Origin: Clavelina lepadiformis
Taxonomy: Eukaryota; Chordata; Ascidiacea; Aplousobranchia; Clavelinidae
NCBI RefSeq assembly: GCF_947623445.1
Contig: NC_135241.1
Span: 4,838,501 to 4,902,500, forward strand
Direction of reading: 5' to 3'
DNA length: 64,000 bases
How positions within the stretch are numbered: the first letter of the stretch is position 1; each line of letters begins with the position of its first letter. This document shows, piece by piece, positions 40,201-50,452 of the stretch. The notes beneath the pieces were generated by a model. The model did not search any database. It saw only the letters and a program-made list of their open reading frames with translations, and was not told where the DNA came from. The position numbers were made by a program, and so were the translations under genes.

Positions 40201-43200
40201 ATTTGTTTGTGTCGACTTTATGATATTCGGGTGAACAATGAACCTGAACAATTGTCCCTGCCATGCATCCCTAATATTTACCCAAAATGTAGTAATTTTA
40301 GACTTAGATATATATTTACATAAAATGTCTGCTCATCTTTTCATGATGAAAGCCAAGGTAGAAGTTTAAATTCAGAAGCAGTTAAAATAAAGGTCAGAAT
40401 GGAAACTGTATGATGAATTGTATATAAAATCTGTGAAAATTTCTGTTTTCCTCAAATAGATTTTTTTTGGAGCAAAAATGCAATTAAGATAAATAATCAG
40501 TAATTCTGCATCTTTTGACACCTTGTTTGTAGCTCAAGCTCAATAGGGGACCGAGCTATAACCAACTTAGAAAAATGCGCTCCCACTGAAACTTCAACAA
40601 GGGGATGCAACCTCAAAATGATGTCGTAATTCCAAAAATTTCTTTCATTGTGCCCAAAATACCGCCTAGAGAGACCCCAAGCTTTTTTACATTCAAAAAT
40701 GGTGAATAAACGAAACATCCTAATATACATATTATGCAACTACATAAAGTGCTACAAAGTTTATCCACGTAGCAATGCTAGCTGCAACAATATATGCATA
40801 TATGTATACATACATACATATACATACATGCATGCATACATACATGTATAAATAAATATATATCTACAGTCGAATCCGCTTAATTCGGACACTTTGGTTC
40901 CGCTCACTTTTGGACGAATTAAGCGGAGAAACGGCTTTGTCCGAATTAAGCGGAAAATCAATTGTTCGTTTCATGGTCATGCGTAAAGGCAGACAACGCA
41001 TTTAAAATACTGTACTGTTGCGTAATAAATGAATTGCACCTGCGCTATACTGCAGTAATTTGCACTGATCGCATAAAACGCACAAGAGTACGAGTAAATG
41101 AGTACGCATAAAACGTACATTCTGAGCCGCTTCCTCTTTAAACCTCGTCCACGAAGCATAGTCTCTTCACGTTGTTCACGCAGATTTGCATCATTTTTAT
41201 ACCAATCTTGCAAAGTACGTTTTGATATCCCCACCAACGCAGCTAACTGCTGAACTGTCAAGGAAGCGTCTTCATTTTTTTCTTCGTCTAGTTTAGTGAG
41301 CAATTTCACTTTTTCTGCTAAACTTTTCTGTACCATTCTGTTCTACAAGATGGTCGCAATGGTACCGAAGTAAAAGCGACTATGAAGCTGGCACAGCCTT
41401 ATATGAGTTCATTGTCGATTGTTACCGCATCAATTGTCATTGTTTCACGATAATCACTCATAATGCAACTGCATCTTGTGTTAAAACCAACCAAGTACTG
41501 TTTATTGTTTCATAACCTAACGATGTAACGATAGGAATTGCGAACCTGTGTCCGAATTAAGCGGAGAATTGTCCGAATTAACGGGAGTTTTTTACGTTCA
41601 ATTTTTACTTTTGTTCCGTTCCCGAGCATTTTGGCCGAATAAAGCGGTTGTCCGGGTTATCTGGTGTCCGAATTAAGCGGATTCGACTGTATATATATAA
41701 TAGATTTGCTATATAATTACCAAAACATCAAATTACAATTAATTAAAAACACTAAATCAAATTTAAAATCTTGTTCAATCTATATTTTTTAAAAAGAATG
41801 AAATTACCACATCAAACTACTACACAAGCTTAGCCTCAAATAAACGTAGATGTTTACAAAACTACTACTTACTAGACAGCCGGACAAGCAGATTTAAAGT
41901 GGCCAAAGCTGTCCTGTAAGATAATTAGCACCATGTTAATTGTCAGTAGCTTTATATATAGCAACAATTACTGCTGTTGAGGAGCAAAATAGAACAGGAA
42001 ATTGCTACTCTCTGCTGCTTTGTAAATTTACTTCAGTGGTATTGGTTGTTTTCGAGACAGTGAAGCGATTACACGTTGTAGTACATGAATAGCACCAGCT
42101 CTTCCTAGCAAACTGGCATTCGTGGAGGCTGACAAATCATAAAAAAGTCATGTTATTTCTAAATCGGAATTTTCAATACATCATACATCATAAACAGGGA
42201 TTTAACCAAGATTTACAAATTTGCAATGAATATTTTTATTGTAGGCTGAATAAATTTCTTTCACACATCCCATTATCATCTACATACATAATCATGTGTG
42301 AATAATAAATAGCCTACACCTTGTATTGGCGTAAATGTGATTGCCATCTTTGTCATTCCTGTTTTTATCATAAATCGATATTCTTTGCTAAATCTGATTT
42401 ATTTGTGACATGAATGTTACTAACATTAAGTAAATCCATATTCTTTCTTATAGTATACATCAGAGATGGAAAGACTCAAGTCACTGACTTGACTTGAGTC
42501 AGGTTTTTGGAAAAACTTGACTTCTGTTTTAGTTTATTGTTAGTTTATAATTAATGCTCAATTTAATTCGTGAAGGTTAACGTGGAAATTTCAGTTGACG
42601 TCGCTCGAGTCACAAAACAAATTATTTCAAATCGTTGTAAAATCGTTTTTTTTTTTTATTTGTGAAAGAATTTATTCAAAAATCACTACGCAATACATTC
42701 TAATGAATGTGGAAAAGCGTCAGAAATGGACAAAATCAGATTTAATACTAATCTTTACGTTGCAAGTATTCAGAAAGCCATTTATTATTTATCGACCTTA
42801 AATGAAAAATAAATCGTAAATAATGACTTGGCATGTGTTAAGACTGGGACTTGATAAACAATACTGACTCAACTTGACTTGGGAATGTAATTAAATGACT
42901 CGACTTGACTTGCGCTGTTAGTGACTTGACTTGTATCACAACCATTAAGACTTGTTTCCGTCACTATGATAGTATAAATATTTATTGGCTTTATTTATAA
43001 CATATCCTCCAAACTTTGCTTAGGTATACTTTGCCACGTTTAAGAACTTAGAGTACTATGTTCCCAAAGTTATTGTGATTTGTAAAGGTACAACAACTGC
43101 TAGTAGATGATGGGAAATATATATGTATAAATTGTTTTCTCCATGTCTATTTATTTCCTTATGCTAAACTGATGATATCATCTAAACATCTGTTCATGTG

Positions 43201-45751
43201 GTAGCTAGTTCATTATAATGATTTAGCTTTTTTGATTAAAAAAACTTGTCACGATATATGTGACAATATGTGTCCATAAAAGAGTAACACAAAAAAGGGT
43301 TACTTTTTATAGACACACCATTCATTATGACAACACCATAATTCAAAATGTCAACAAAATTCACATTGACTATAATTAACAAATAATCATATATCAAAGT
43401 TATATTAAACCAGCAGTGAAGTGTTAAGTGTGGTTGCACTTGCATAGGAAAGTTTGTGCTCTTGGTTTTGATTCTTGTATTGCAAATCCAAACAAAAATA
43501 TGAACTTTTATCAAGTTTTAATTGATGAAACAGCAACCTTTTTAAGTCTTTATTCCTTACTCCTTAGCTTTATGAAAAGTTTTAGCCCCTAAGGTCCAAA
43601 ACCACACAAGTTCCCCGACACCTCAAAAGTATGAAATCAGAAATAGCTTGATATCACTGACAAAATGCTGTACATCAATCATCAAAGTATCATACTGTAG
43701 ATCTTAATGTATTACTAGTGAATACAGCAAAGCTGACAGACTTACAATTGAAGACACTCAATTTGAGTACAGCAAGGGACGCAGGCAAAAGCCTTGAATG
43801 ATTTGTATGATTGTGTGATGAACGTACAGAAGTTAATATCATAGAAAGAGAGCCCGTTAACCTTGCACGAAGGGCAAATTTACGATCTGTAACAAAAAAA
43901 ACAGCTTGAAACATTTGCTACAGCTGACGGCAAAGCACACCACAGCATTCATATTGTGTCTCAAGGCAATTTAAAACTTTTAGTATATTTATATGCAACT
44001 CTTACACGTTAAATTAAAAAGACAGAAAAGTTTAGGGTAAAATAATAAACCATAATAATTAAAGCTTATCAAAGTTGCTCACCTTTAGGTCCAATCTTTG
44101 ACAAGAGATGTATAATGGCAGATAACAACCTCCAGTCCAAGTGTGAGCCAAGGTAGGACAAGGTGTGCAATAATACCCTTGTAGCATCGTGGCTTATCAG
44201 CCTCTTAATTGCGCTATGTCCACCATTAGATATTTCAGCAAGCGTGCTCACTAGCGCTAAACATGATGCCTGATCACTACAACTCTGAAGAATAAATCAC
44301 AAGATAGTGATTACATACATATTACTGTCCGAGCTCTTTTTGCTAATTTTTTATTCGTTACAGATCATGAGTAAACAACAAATAATTTTTAGCTAAACTT
44401 TGTCACAAACTCAAACCTCCAGTGTTAGTAAAATTATGTCCAAACCGGCTTTGCTTGTTGCATCTTTCTTGCAGGTTTCTATAAAATATTAACAAAACTG
44501 TGCATTTTCTGTTGTGAGTAAAACCATCCTATTACTTTATAGACTGAATTAACATACAATTCAAATTATAATCAGGTCACAGCACAAACTTTAAAGGTCT
44601 TGTGAATTAATAAAACAAAAGTATGACGTAAGTACAACATAAGAACAACTTTGAAGAATCCGTGCATTTTTTCAGGAGCATGTCAGATATTAGTTACCAC
44701 AAACTGTAATTTAAATACACCAACAGAATAGATAAAAAAAATATTTATTAAAAGAAAGGGGCAAGACTAGAAACACAAATGTGCAGTTGATGATAAAAAG
44801 ATGTGTGTGAACAGTAATGTATTATTGTCACTTGAATATTATTTATAAATGTTTATCTTCATCATAGAGTTATATAGTATATATATCATAATCTACAATT
44901 TAAAATACACAGACTACAAAATTTGTGGTCATATAGTTTTGTATGGAGTAGAAACAAAAATGACATTCCCTCTAGAAACGTAAGCAATCTTTTTTCAATA
45001 TTTGCACACAGTAGTCTATGGCATATATACCATAGCAACTTTTGGTAGACTGAAAAAGCATGCTTCTGAATATTTTAGCGGTTGTGAAGGTGAGAAAAAA
45101 TGACTGACGACTAGGAAAGAAATCTGTTAGTGTAACTTTTTGAAATAATGACAAAAAGAAACATAATTTAAAATCATTTAAGTAAATTTAGCATGTTCCA
45201 GCCAATCACCAAACATTCGTTGATTGGGTGAATAAAATATTAACAATGATGGTGATTGTACAACTTACGCCACAGTGATGACATTCTCTTCAAAAAGTGA
45301 GGGAGTAAAAATTAATTTGATAGGTAGCCTATATTGTAAAGACAAAGGTTTATAAACAAGAATTGGCGTAATGCAACAGCTATATAATTAATGTTGATAG
45401 CTTCAGCAATAGGTTGGAAACATCAATCACGGTTTAAAGAAAACCACCACTCACACCAACTAAAAAGTTTTTTTGAAGACAACCCTGTAACTTTGTGCAT
45501 ATCCCAGCTAGGTCATTAAGTAAGTACGCCCACGTCAAAACAAATTCTTTAATTATCCTTATAGCTGCATATGGTACACCCTTGTTCAACTTTTGGGCAT
45601 GTACTTGATATATATTATAAAGTGTAATGAATTACCTTGATCATTCACCAATTGTAAGAGCTTATGGCACAGATAACGTGTTTGTTCTTTGTCGGGGTTG
45701 CTTGCTCCACTGAGCCTTTCAAGTGTTGAAAGCACTGACTTTGCCCGCGAC
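28296..45751 (-). CDS. AGTPBP1: Cytosolic carboxypeptidase 1 (ATP/GTP-binding protein 1), 25 exons, 5' end missing
   Basis: This M14 zinc carboxypeptidase trims polyglutamate chains from tubulin tails and other proteins. Exons in transcript order: 45636-45751, 44417-44478, 44083-44284, 43746-43886, 42032-42128, 41873-41913, 37228-37377, 37063-37137, 36305-36475, 35905-36014, 35297-35416, 34516-34746, 34108-34264, 33875-33979, 33571-33733, 32835-33396, 32348-32504, 31910-32142, 31567-31732, 30988-31213, 30786-30907, 29906-30042, 29410-29606, 29180-29284, 28296-28977. The chain gives about 1,509 codons in phase. Exons 1-9 are the armadillo-like N-terminus; then comes an acidic Ser-rich linker with [13 protein letters not shown]. 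The CCP N-domain ([20 protein letters not shown]) and catalytic domain follow. Ligands VHPGET (His, Glu) and YHGHS (His) and the catalytic Glu in [10 protein letters not shown] are present, so it should be active. The first ~20 residues are not located; linker exon edges are least certain. Confidence 0.95.
37946..39267 (-). mobile_element. MULE (Mutator-like) DNA transposon, truncated
   Basis: The 1,322-bp element is bounded by an exact 9-bp target duplication, CCTATAACC (37937-37945 and 39268-39276), as expected for Mutator-like elements. Terminal inverted repeats begin GGC and share ATAGCGACTGTCA and AACAGCGAC within the first 37 bp. Each end carries several AGCGACTGTCA-type subrepeats (left to about 38090, right from about 39120). 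The interior encodes the C-terminal part of a MULE transposase on the minus strand, so it is a deletion derivative. It sits in the left arm of the larger inverted repeat and is therefore younger than that repeat. Confidence 0.92.
38306..38992 (-). CDS. MULE transposase, C-terminal part
   Basis: An open frame of 228 codons without an internal stop. It resembles MULE transposases of the type often found with FLYWCH fingers. An acidic residue in VQIDFE (about residue 12) fits the second catalytic aspartate. [14 protein letters not shown] (33 onward) gives the conserved C..H motif after it. [15 protein letters not shown] (near 140) fits the third-acidic-residue region. The N-terminal DNA-binding fingers and first catalytic aspartate are absent: upstream of 38992 the sequence soon runs into the terminal repeats. 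The methionine is just the first in frame and is not a real gene start. It cannot be an active enzyme alone. It is antisense to nothing and lies in an intron of AGTPBP1 on the same strand. Confidence 0.85.
   Translation of the reverse strand: MLSPALRSVQIDFELASKAALIEAFPQTHIYGCYFHLGQSLWRKIQENGLQRLYVQDDNIRMALKMLLALAFLPVDEVSDAFDELVADYPAEVMPLVNYFEDNYVGRRNRRGDRRQPLFPVHMWRVKARQDAGLPRTNNQLESWHNAFQGSTETHHPSIFRFIEALRREEALQRANRTQLLQGRDLTQRMKRYVTMNTRITVVQQNRGQYDLRQFLRALARNLEINVS
39763..39823. repeat. Short direct tandem duplication
   Basis: A 25-bp segment beginning CTTCAGAATATCTTTAGC occurs twice, at about 39763 and about 39799, 36 bp apart. It is a small local duplication in the spacer of the inverted repeat. 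Confidence 0.8.
40791..40866. repeat. Microsatellite of TACA/CATA type
   Basis: An imperfect run of tetranucleotides (TACA, TGCA, TATA) ends exactly where the Tigger element begins. Such runs supply the TA dinucleotides that pogo/Tigger transposons target. Confidence 0.85.
40867..41689 (-). mobile_element. Tigger/pogo-like DNA transposon, internally deleted
   Basis: The 823-bp element is flanked by TA on both sides. Its perfect 26-bp terminal inverted repeats begin CAGTCGAATCCGCTTAATTC. The motif GAATTAAGCGG recurs several times beneath both ends (near 40916, 40943, 41556 and 41671), as in transposase-binding subterminal repeats. The interior keeps only the N-terminal DNA-binding part of the transposase on the minus strand; the CENP-B-like and DDE catalytic domains are missing. 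Identical terminal repeats suggest a fairly recent insertion. Confidence 0.92.
40977..41336 (-). CDS. Tigger transposase N-terminal fragment (psq/CENP-B-type HTH)
   Basis: A frame of 119 codons. Residues 1-70 read as a helix-turn-helix: a leading [20 protein letters not shown] segment, then [19 protein letters not shown], the pattern of the psq/CENP-B N-terminal fold, followed by a basic GRGLKRKR. The last 45 or so residues are hydrophobic and unlike any transposase, so the true frame is probably cut by the deletion. It starts just inside the element end. It could still bind the element ends but cannot catalyse transposition. Confidence 0.75.
   Translation of the reverse strand: MVQKSLAEKVKLLTKLDEEKNEDASLTVQQLAALVGISKRTLQDWYKNDANLREQREETMLRGRGLKRKRLRMYVLCVLIYSYSCAFYAISANYCSIAQVQFIYYATVQYFKCVVCLYA
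42458..42968. mobile_element. hAT-like MITE with GACTTGACTTGAGTC repeats, copy 2
   Basis: The element is 511 bp long with an exact 8-bp duplication ATAGTATA (42450-42457 and 42969-42976). Its ends are imperfect inverted repeats (CATCAGAGATGGAAA versus CATAGTGACGGAAA). Subterminal regions consist of GACTTGACTTGAGTC-like repeats related to those of 24348-24835. No coding. It lies in AGTPBP1 intron 4, so this gene tolerates insertions in several introns. Confidence 0.82.
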
Positions 45752-46833
45752 CTAAGGAGTACAAAATGATAAAGTTTAAAATTCCACAAACACTTGAAAT
45801 TACTTGTCGAATTCCATTGAAGCCTTGAAGGTATATCATAAAAAGCTGAAGAGATTATCACAAAGATTTTAAATTAAAAAATTGAGGCCATCACAGGTGA
45901 ATAGTAATCAACAAACTAAACAATCGTGATGGATTACAACTCGAGGAAAGAAGGGCAGGATGACATCAGCAACAGGCATGAAAGGTTTCACCTTGTTGTC
46001 ACAAACAATAAAGAACAAAAGATTACAAAGGGCAAATGGAGGTAATTTGAGTGTGAAATGCGCAACCCACACTAATGTACATGTGTTTGGCAAGTAATTT
46101 TCCACATGTGTTATTGCATAAACAATATACGGATAAAGCTGAAGTAAGAAATGATTAAATACACACAGCAGCTAACAAATAACAGTAAATGAATGTGCTT
46201 ACTTGGTATGCGAATGACTTTTAGCTGATTTAACAGCAAACATGCTTTTACTTGATAATCCATAAAACTTTTACTGGCTTCAAAGACATTTGTCCACCTT
46301 AAATTATATTATTGCTAACAGCACCCGATGGTCAGTGCTGGAGCAATACATTTGTATCAAGTCAATCACTACACAGATAATAATATTGCTAGATTAAAAC
46401 TTGGCATTAATTAAAAATACAGACATTGCATCTAGCTATGTTAATGCACAATTGGGCAAAGACTAATATAAATTAGTAAGCATAAACCGAGTATTTCAAT
46501 GTTAACTATATGATACCTAGCAGCTCAAAAAAAATACCACAATGCACATTGCAAAGCATAGCCTAAGCTGACAAAAATACATAGCAAATAAAATGTATTA
46601 TTATAGCATATATATGGTACATTAATAAGAAATCAGCAGTCATCATCACCATCAAGACTGGAAGCATGGCACTATTCGTTGAGATCTTGAGGGTGCATTT
46701 AACAGTGTGGTAGGCAAAACTTAAATCTACAACAGCGGGGTGCAGCAAGCACAGCCTTCAAAAATCTCGACGGTGCAGTTGTCATGCTTTCCACTTAGGA
46801 TTACCATCAAGCAAATTAGCAGCATCACCATTA
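45752..46833. other. Gap expected to hold the AGTPBP1 first exon and promoter
   Basis: The visible AGTPBP1 exon chain begins at an acceptor at 45751/45752, so an upstream start exon of perhaps 20-25 codons is required. I could not pick it out; none of the open frames here resembles the family N-terminus. KTI12 ends at the right edge on the same strand. Confidence 0.4.
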
Positions 46834-47658
46834 TTATACAACAGACTGATCCATAAATGACAAAAAAGTCTTTGGAACTTGAGACATTTCAGAAACTGGA
46901 TTAGCTCGAAGAAAAGTTAAAAATTGTTTCCTAATTCGGCGCATTTCAGGCATAGAGATGTTCTTTTTCATGATGTAAGCATCACCTGTCTCTGGAAAAT
47001 GAACAGTTTCTCCAATGGAGGTAGTTTTCTGTGCTGCACAAATTGTGCTACAAATTTTTTGCAACATCTTATCAACTTCAAACACAAAAGTAGGAGACAT
47101 AAGTGGTGGATTCTGGGTGGACATATTAGGCTTTTGAGCAGTTTTCTGAAATATAGCTTGGCAAATATCATTCAAAGGCAATTTTTCTGTTGATAAAATT
47201 GTAAATAACGGAGAATCCCAACGGTTATTTGGATCAGGACATTCAAAACGCATTAAGAGAGCTTCCAAAATATCATTTGAATATCTATCAGATTCATTTT
47301 TCTGACTGTTATATTCAATTATATCATCTTTAGAAGCAACACAATGGATAACGCAATACGTGGTCCTGGCATATTTGGATACACAATGAAGTTCGTATCG
47401 AAAACCTTTGATGTAGTTCAATGAGTCCACGATGACGATTGTTTTTGAAGTTAGTTCTCTTTCAGTGGCCGACTTCAATGCTCCCCTTGTAGTTATTTCA
47501 CTTCTGGAATTCCCATAGACAGCATTTCGATCAATGCCATGATCACTAACGATGACACATTTGTAAGTGGGATGTTGATTGGTAACGTAATCTAAGATTT
47601 CTTTGGCACGCTTTGACTTCCCTGATGCAGGATATCCACATAAAACAACAAGTGCCAT
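46834..47658 (-). CDS. KTI12: KTI12 homologue, P-loop protein linked to Elongator and tRNA wobble modification
   Basis: A single-exon frame of 274 codons. Residues 1-16 (MALVVLCGYPASGKSK) contain the Walker A loop GYPASGKS. DSLNYIKGFRYELHC (about residues 78-92) is the diagnostic KTI12 segment following the Walker B-like IVIVDS. RGALKSATEREL is also family-typical. In yeast and animals Kti12 binds carrier tRNA, has tRNA-stimulated ATPase activity and supports the Elongator complex, which makes the mcm5/ncm5 groups on wobble uridines. Length is a little short of the human protein (about 350), mainly in the less conserved middle and C-terminal part, but close to fungal ones. The start is the first methionine directly before the P-loop, as in the family. 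It is co-directional with AGTPBP1, 1.1 kb apart. Confidence 0.95.
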   Translation of the reverse strand: MALVVLCGYPASGKSKRAKEILDYVTNQHPTYKCVIVSDHGIDRNAVYGNSRSEITTRGALKSATERELTSKTIVIVDSLNYIKGFRYELHCVSKYARTTYCVIHCVASKDDIIEYNSQKNESDRYSNDILEALLMRFECPDPNNRWDSPLFTILSTEKLPLNDICQAIFQKTAQKPNMSTQNPPLMSPTFVFEVDKMLQKICSTICAAQKTTSIGETVHFPETGDAYIMKKNISMPEMRRIRKQFLTFLRANPVSEMSQVPKTFLSFMDQSVV

Positions 47659-49802
47659 TAGACAAGCCTATAGATATACTGGATATTTAATTTAGCCAAC
47701 CTACAATTAAACAAAACCAGTAGATATCATACATAAATTATATATCTTGTTTTGTGGGTGTTTCAGGTAAAGTTAGCAGTTGTATGACAAACACGTCTGT
47801 AAATTAGGCAGTTTTTGATGAAAAAATCAAGTGTACAAAAATGCAAATTTAGGTAATTCTTGTTTGTCGATTATAAACTGGTGTTTAAACAACTAGATTT
47901 TCTTTGTTTATAATAAATTGGCGTGTAGATAAAACTTCTTCGTGCATGTTCTGATGTTGATGAATTTCAAGCGTGCTGCGGCTACACTTTTCAATATGGA
48001 TGACCCCGACTGGAAAGTACGACGAGAAACCGTGCAAGTAAAGATGCAAATTTTTGTGTGATGGCATATTGGCGTGCACAGAAGGCTCAATTCTTTATTT
48101 ATTTATTATAAATTGGCACAACCAGCTTTTTTGTTTATTTACTATAATCCGGTTAAAGATTAGATTAGCATTGCCACCAAACCCACAATATAGGCCTATA
48201 GTTTCTAAGTTTAAAAAATTTTGAACCAAAAATAACACAAACAACGAAACAACTATATACATCATTGGAAGATGTAGAGGATATGTTTCCTAACACTAAA
48301 AACATGGAAATTAACAGCCGAAAAAATGCAGGGGACATGATTTGATTAAAGTGACAATAAATATTTTGCATGCCCAACAAAATGATGGGTGAAGAAAACT
48401 GTACAAAAGAAACTGTATCCTAGGGATCGGAATCCCATTTTTGTGGTCACAATATTGAGGTCCAGTTGGCCCACTAATATAATCAGTAAGTACATAAACA
48501 GTAACAATCAAGTACATAGGCTATAGGCCTTTTAAGTAAAATATTGCCATTACGAAATCATGTCTCTACGTTATCTGCAACTACTGAACAAAGGTATTAT
48601 GTGATGAATAATACCGGTAGCCTACTGTATGGCTGGATGACAAAGAATTTACATCTTAGGCTATTACATATATCTGTATAAACTACATTTAAACAATAAA
48701 TAGATACAAAGTACAAGATACCTAGATGCTATTACCTACCGGTATAAATCGTTAATTTGTAATAAATACTAAGTTAGCCAGTTAACCACCTGGCGGTCAG
48801 ATCTACCAGGGACCAGACCAACCGACGACGCCACCACTGCCAGGTTATAAAGACCTGTAGTTAGCCTACCGGTATACAAAGTGACCTTTCGCATATAAAC
48901 ATTAAATACAATTTTATATGGTCTTAGACTATGCAAAATTAACTGTTAATGAAATGAATTTGTACATGTCTTTAGGGTTTCAGGTTACTTACAATTCTGT
49001 ACCTTATCCTCAAAATTTGGTTGAATGTTAGCAATGACTAAAAATGGCGTTGTTTGTTGCCAATGCCTTTCATTGCCATGTCTCTTTAATGTGTGCCTAG
49101 CTACGCCAGTCGGTGTCTATCTAGTATTACCCAGTATTTTTTTAAATGTGATAATTTCTGAGTTTAGGTATGGTTATTAAAAGTTCTACGCTACAACAAT
49201 ATTGCTGGCGTTGTATAAAAAACATTGTTATGTAGTTCCAGACATTTTGATGACTTGCGCAATGATATCCTTATTCTTTAGCACTTCGTGCACGCAAGGT
49301 GCATAGGTATTAGGCCATGTGTGTGATATGCAGCAGCGCAGAGATCCTATTTCTCTTATCAGCAGGTGGTAGACTACAGATAGGAAGCCGTGCGTTGTTT
49401 GTTTGGTGTCCCTACTTGAAAGTTTGCTTTCAGTGAGCCAATAAATATAATGGTAAAGCTTGCGCCAAGATAATGAAATGATGATACTTATAGACAGGGT
49501 TGCCATCGGTCTGTACTCAAAAATAAGGACGACTAGGAAACAAAAGAAGAATACTAGGCTACCTTAAACAGTGCACAAGTGATGAAGGCAATCAATGTTC
49601 CTAAAAAAAACGAGACACTACCGGTATTTGCTTGTTTTTATTTTTGGCATCTCTTTGGTGCAAAATAGTATACTAAAGGAGTCGAAATGCATAAAATAGG
49701 AACCTCTGCTCTAAAAATAAGACAAAAATAAGGACGCAAGTGAAAACAAGGACATTTCTTAGAAATGAGGACGGTATGGCAACTCTGCTGATAGATATAG
49801 GG
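47659..49802. other. Intergenic upstream of KTI12
   Basis: No recognised gene; short open frames only. It presumably contains the KTI12 promoter. Two short segments reading AATTGGC after TTATAAT-like runs occur near 47920 and 48105 but were not resolved into an element. Confidence 0.5.
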
Positions 49803-50247
49803 CAGGGGTGTCAAACTCAATCGCACCAAGGGCCAAAACGCAAAACTTATTTAACGCCGCGGGCCGTAAGGATAAAACTTGATTGAACGTTTCCTGACAC
49901 GAGTACATGAATTGGAACAGCCAGCGAAACAACACCAAATTTTTGATTTTTTTGACGATTTTTGACTGGGCTGTTTTTGATTATTCTTATCTTACATCAT
50001 TATGTTTCATTCATCTCCTTGCAAAAGCATTAAAGAATTAACAGACAATAAAGAAAAAAGCAGCCCAGATTACAAGCGTTGGAATAAATCGATTTATAAT
50101 CTTGTTTTTTGCTTGCAAAAAGTAAGTTGTACTGTACAATGATCTCGTGGGCCGGAAATAGTTCAATGTATAAAATAACATTGCGGGCCAAGTTTTATTG
50201 TGAAGCGGGCCGGATGTGGCCCGCGGGCCGGGAGTTTGACACGTATG
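49803..50247 (+). mobile_element. Non-autonomous hAT-type MITE, CAGGGGTGTCAAACTC family, copy 2
   Basis: The element is 445 bp long with an exact 8-bp duplication ATATAGGG (49795-49802 and 50248-50255). The left end is CAGGGGTGTCAAACTC, and the right end reverse-complements to CATACGTGTCAAACTC. Internally GGGCCGG/GCGGGCC palindromes lie near the right end. It is nearly collinear with 8883-9382 in the opposite orientation. It ends 205 bp before the CMC1 start codon and so lies in or next to that promoter. Confidence 0.92.
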
Positions 50248-50452
50248 ATATAGGGCAATACGGCAGTTTTGCACCAGAAAATTGGCGCAGAAGGTTTCTG
50301 CCAGATGCAAACTTTCTGCGCCTAAGTAATCTGGCGCATCATACCAGCTTTCCAGTAGGGATTGGTGTTTTGTATCTTTACATTTTTATCAAAATTTTGT
50401 TCATAGATTTTTGAACAAGCTCAAAAAACTGTTACTCACGGCGTAAGAAACC

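Larger units (their letters stand above)
37701..40739. repeat. Long inverted repeat in AGTPBP1 intron 6, arms 37701-39365 (interrupted) and about 40410-40739
   Basis: The reverse complement of 40500-40739 aligns along its length to 37701-37936, including GGGGTCTCTCTAGG, TCATTTTGAGGTTGCAT and TGTCAAAAGATG. The match resumes beyond the MULE insertion: 39277-39365 resembles the reverse complement of about 40410-40500, with GAAAA and AAATTTTCA.AGATT in common. So the left arm was once continuous and was split by the MULE. About 1 kb of unique sequence (39370-40410) lies between the arms. It may be a foldback-type element or one with long terminal inverted repeats. Its outer ends and any target duplication are unresolved. 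Confidence 0.75.
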
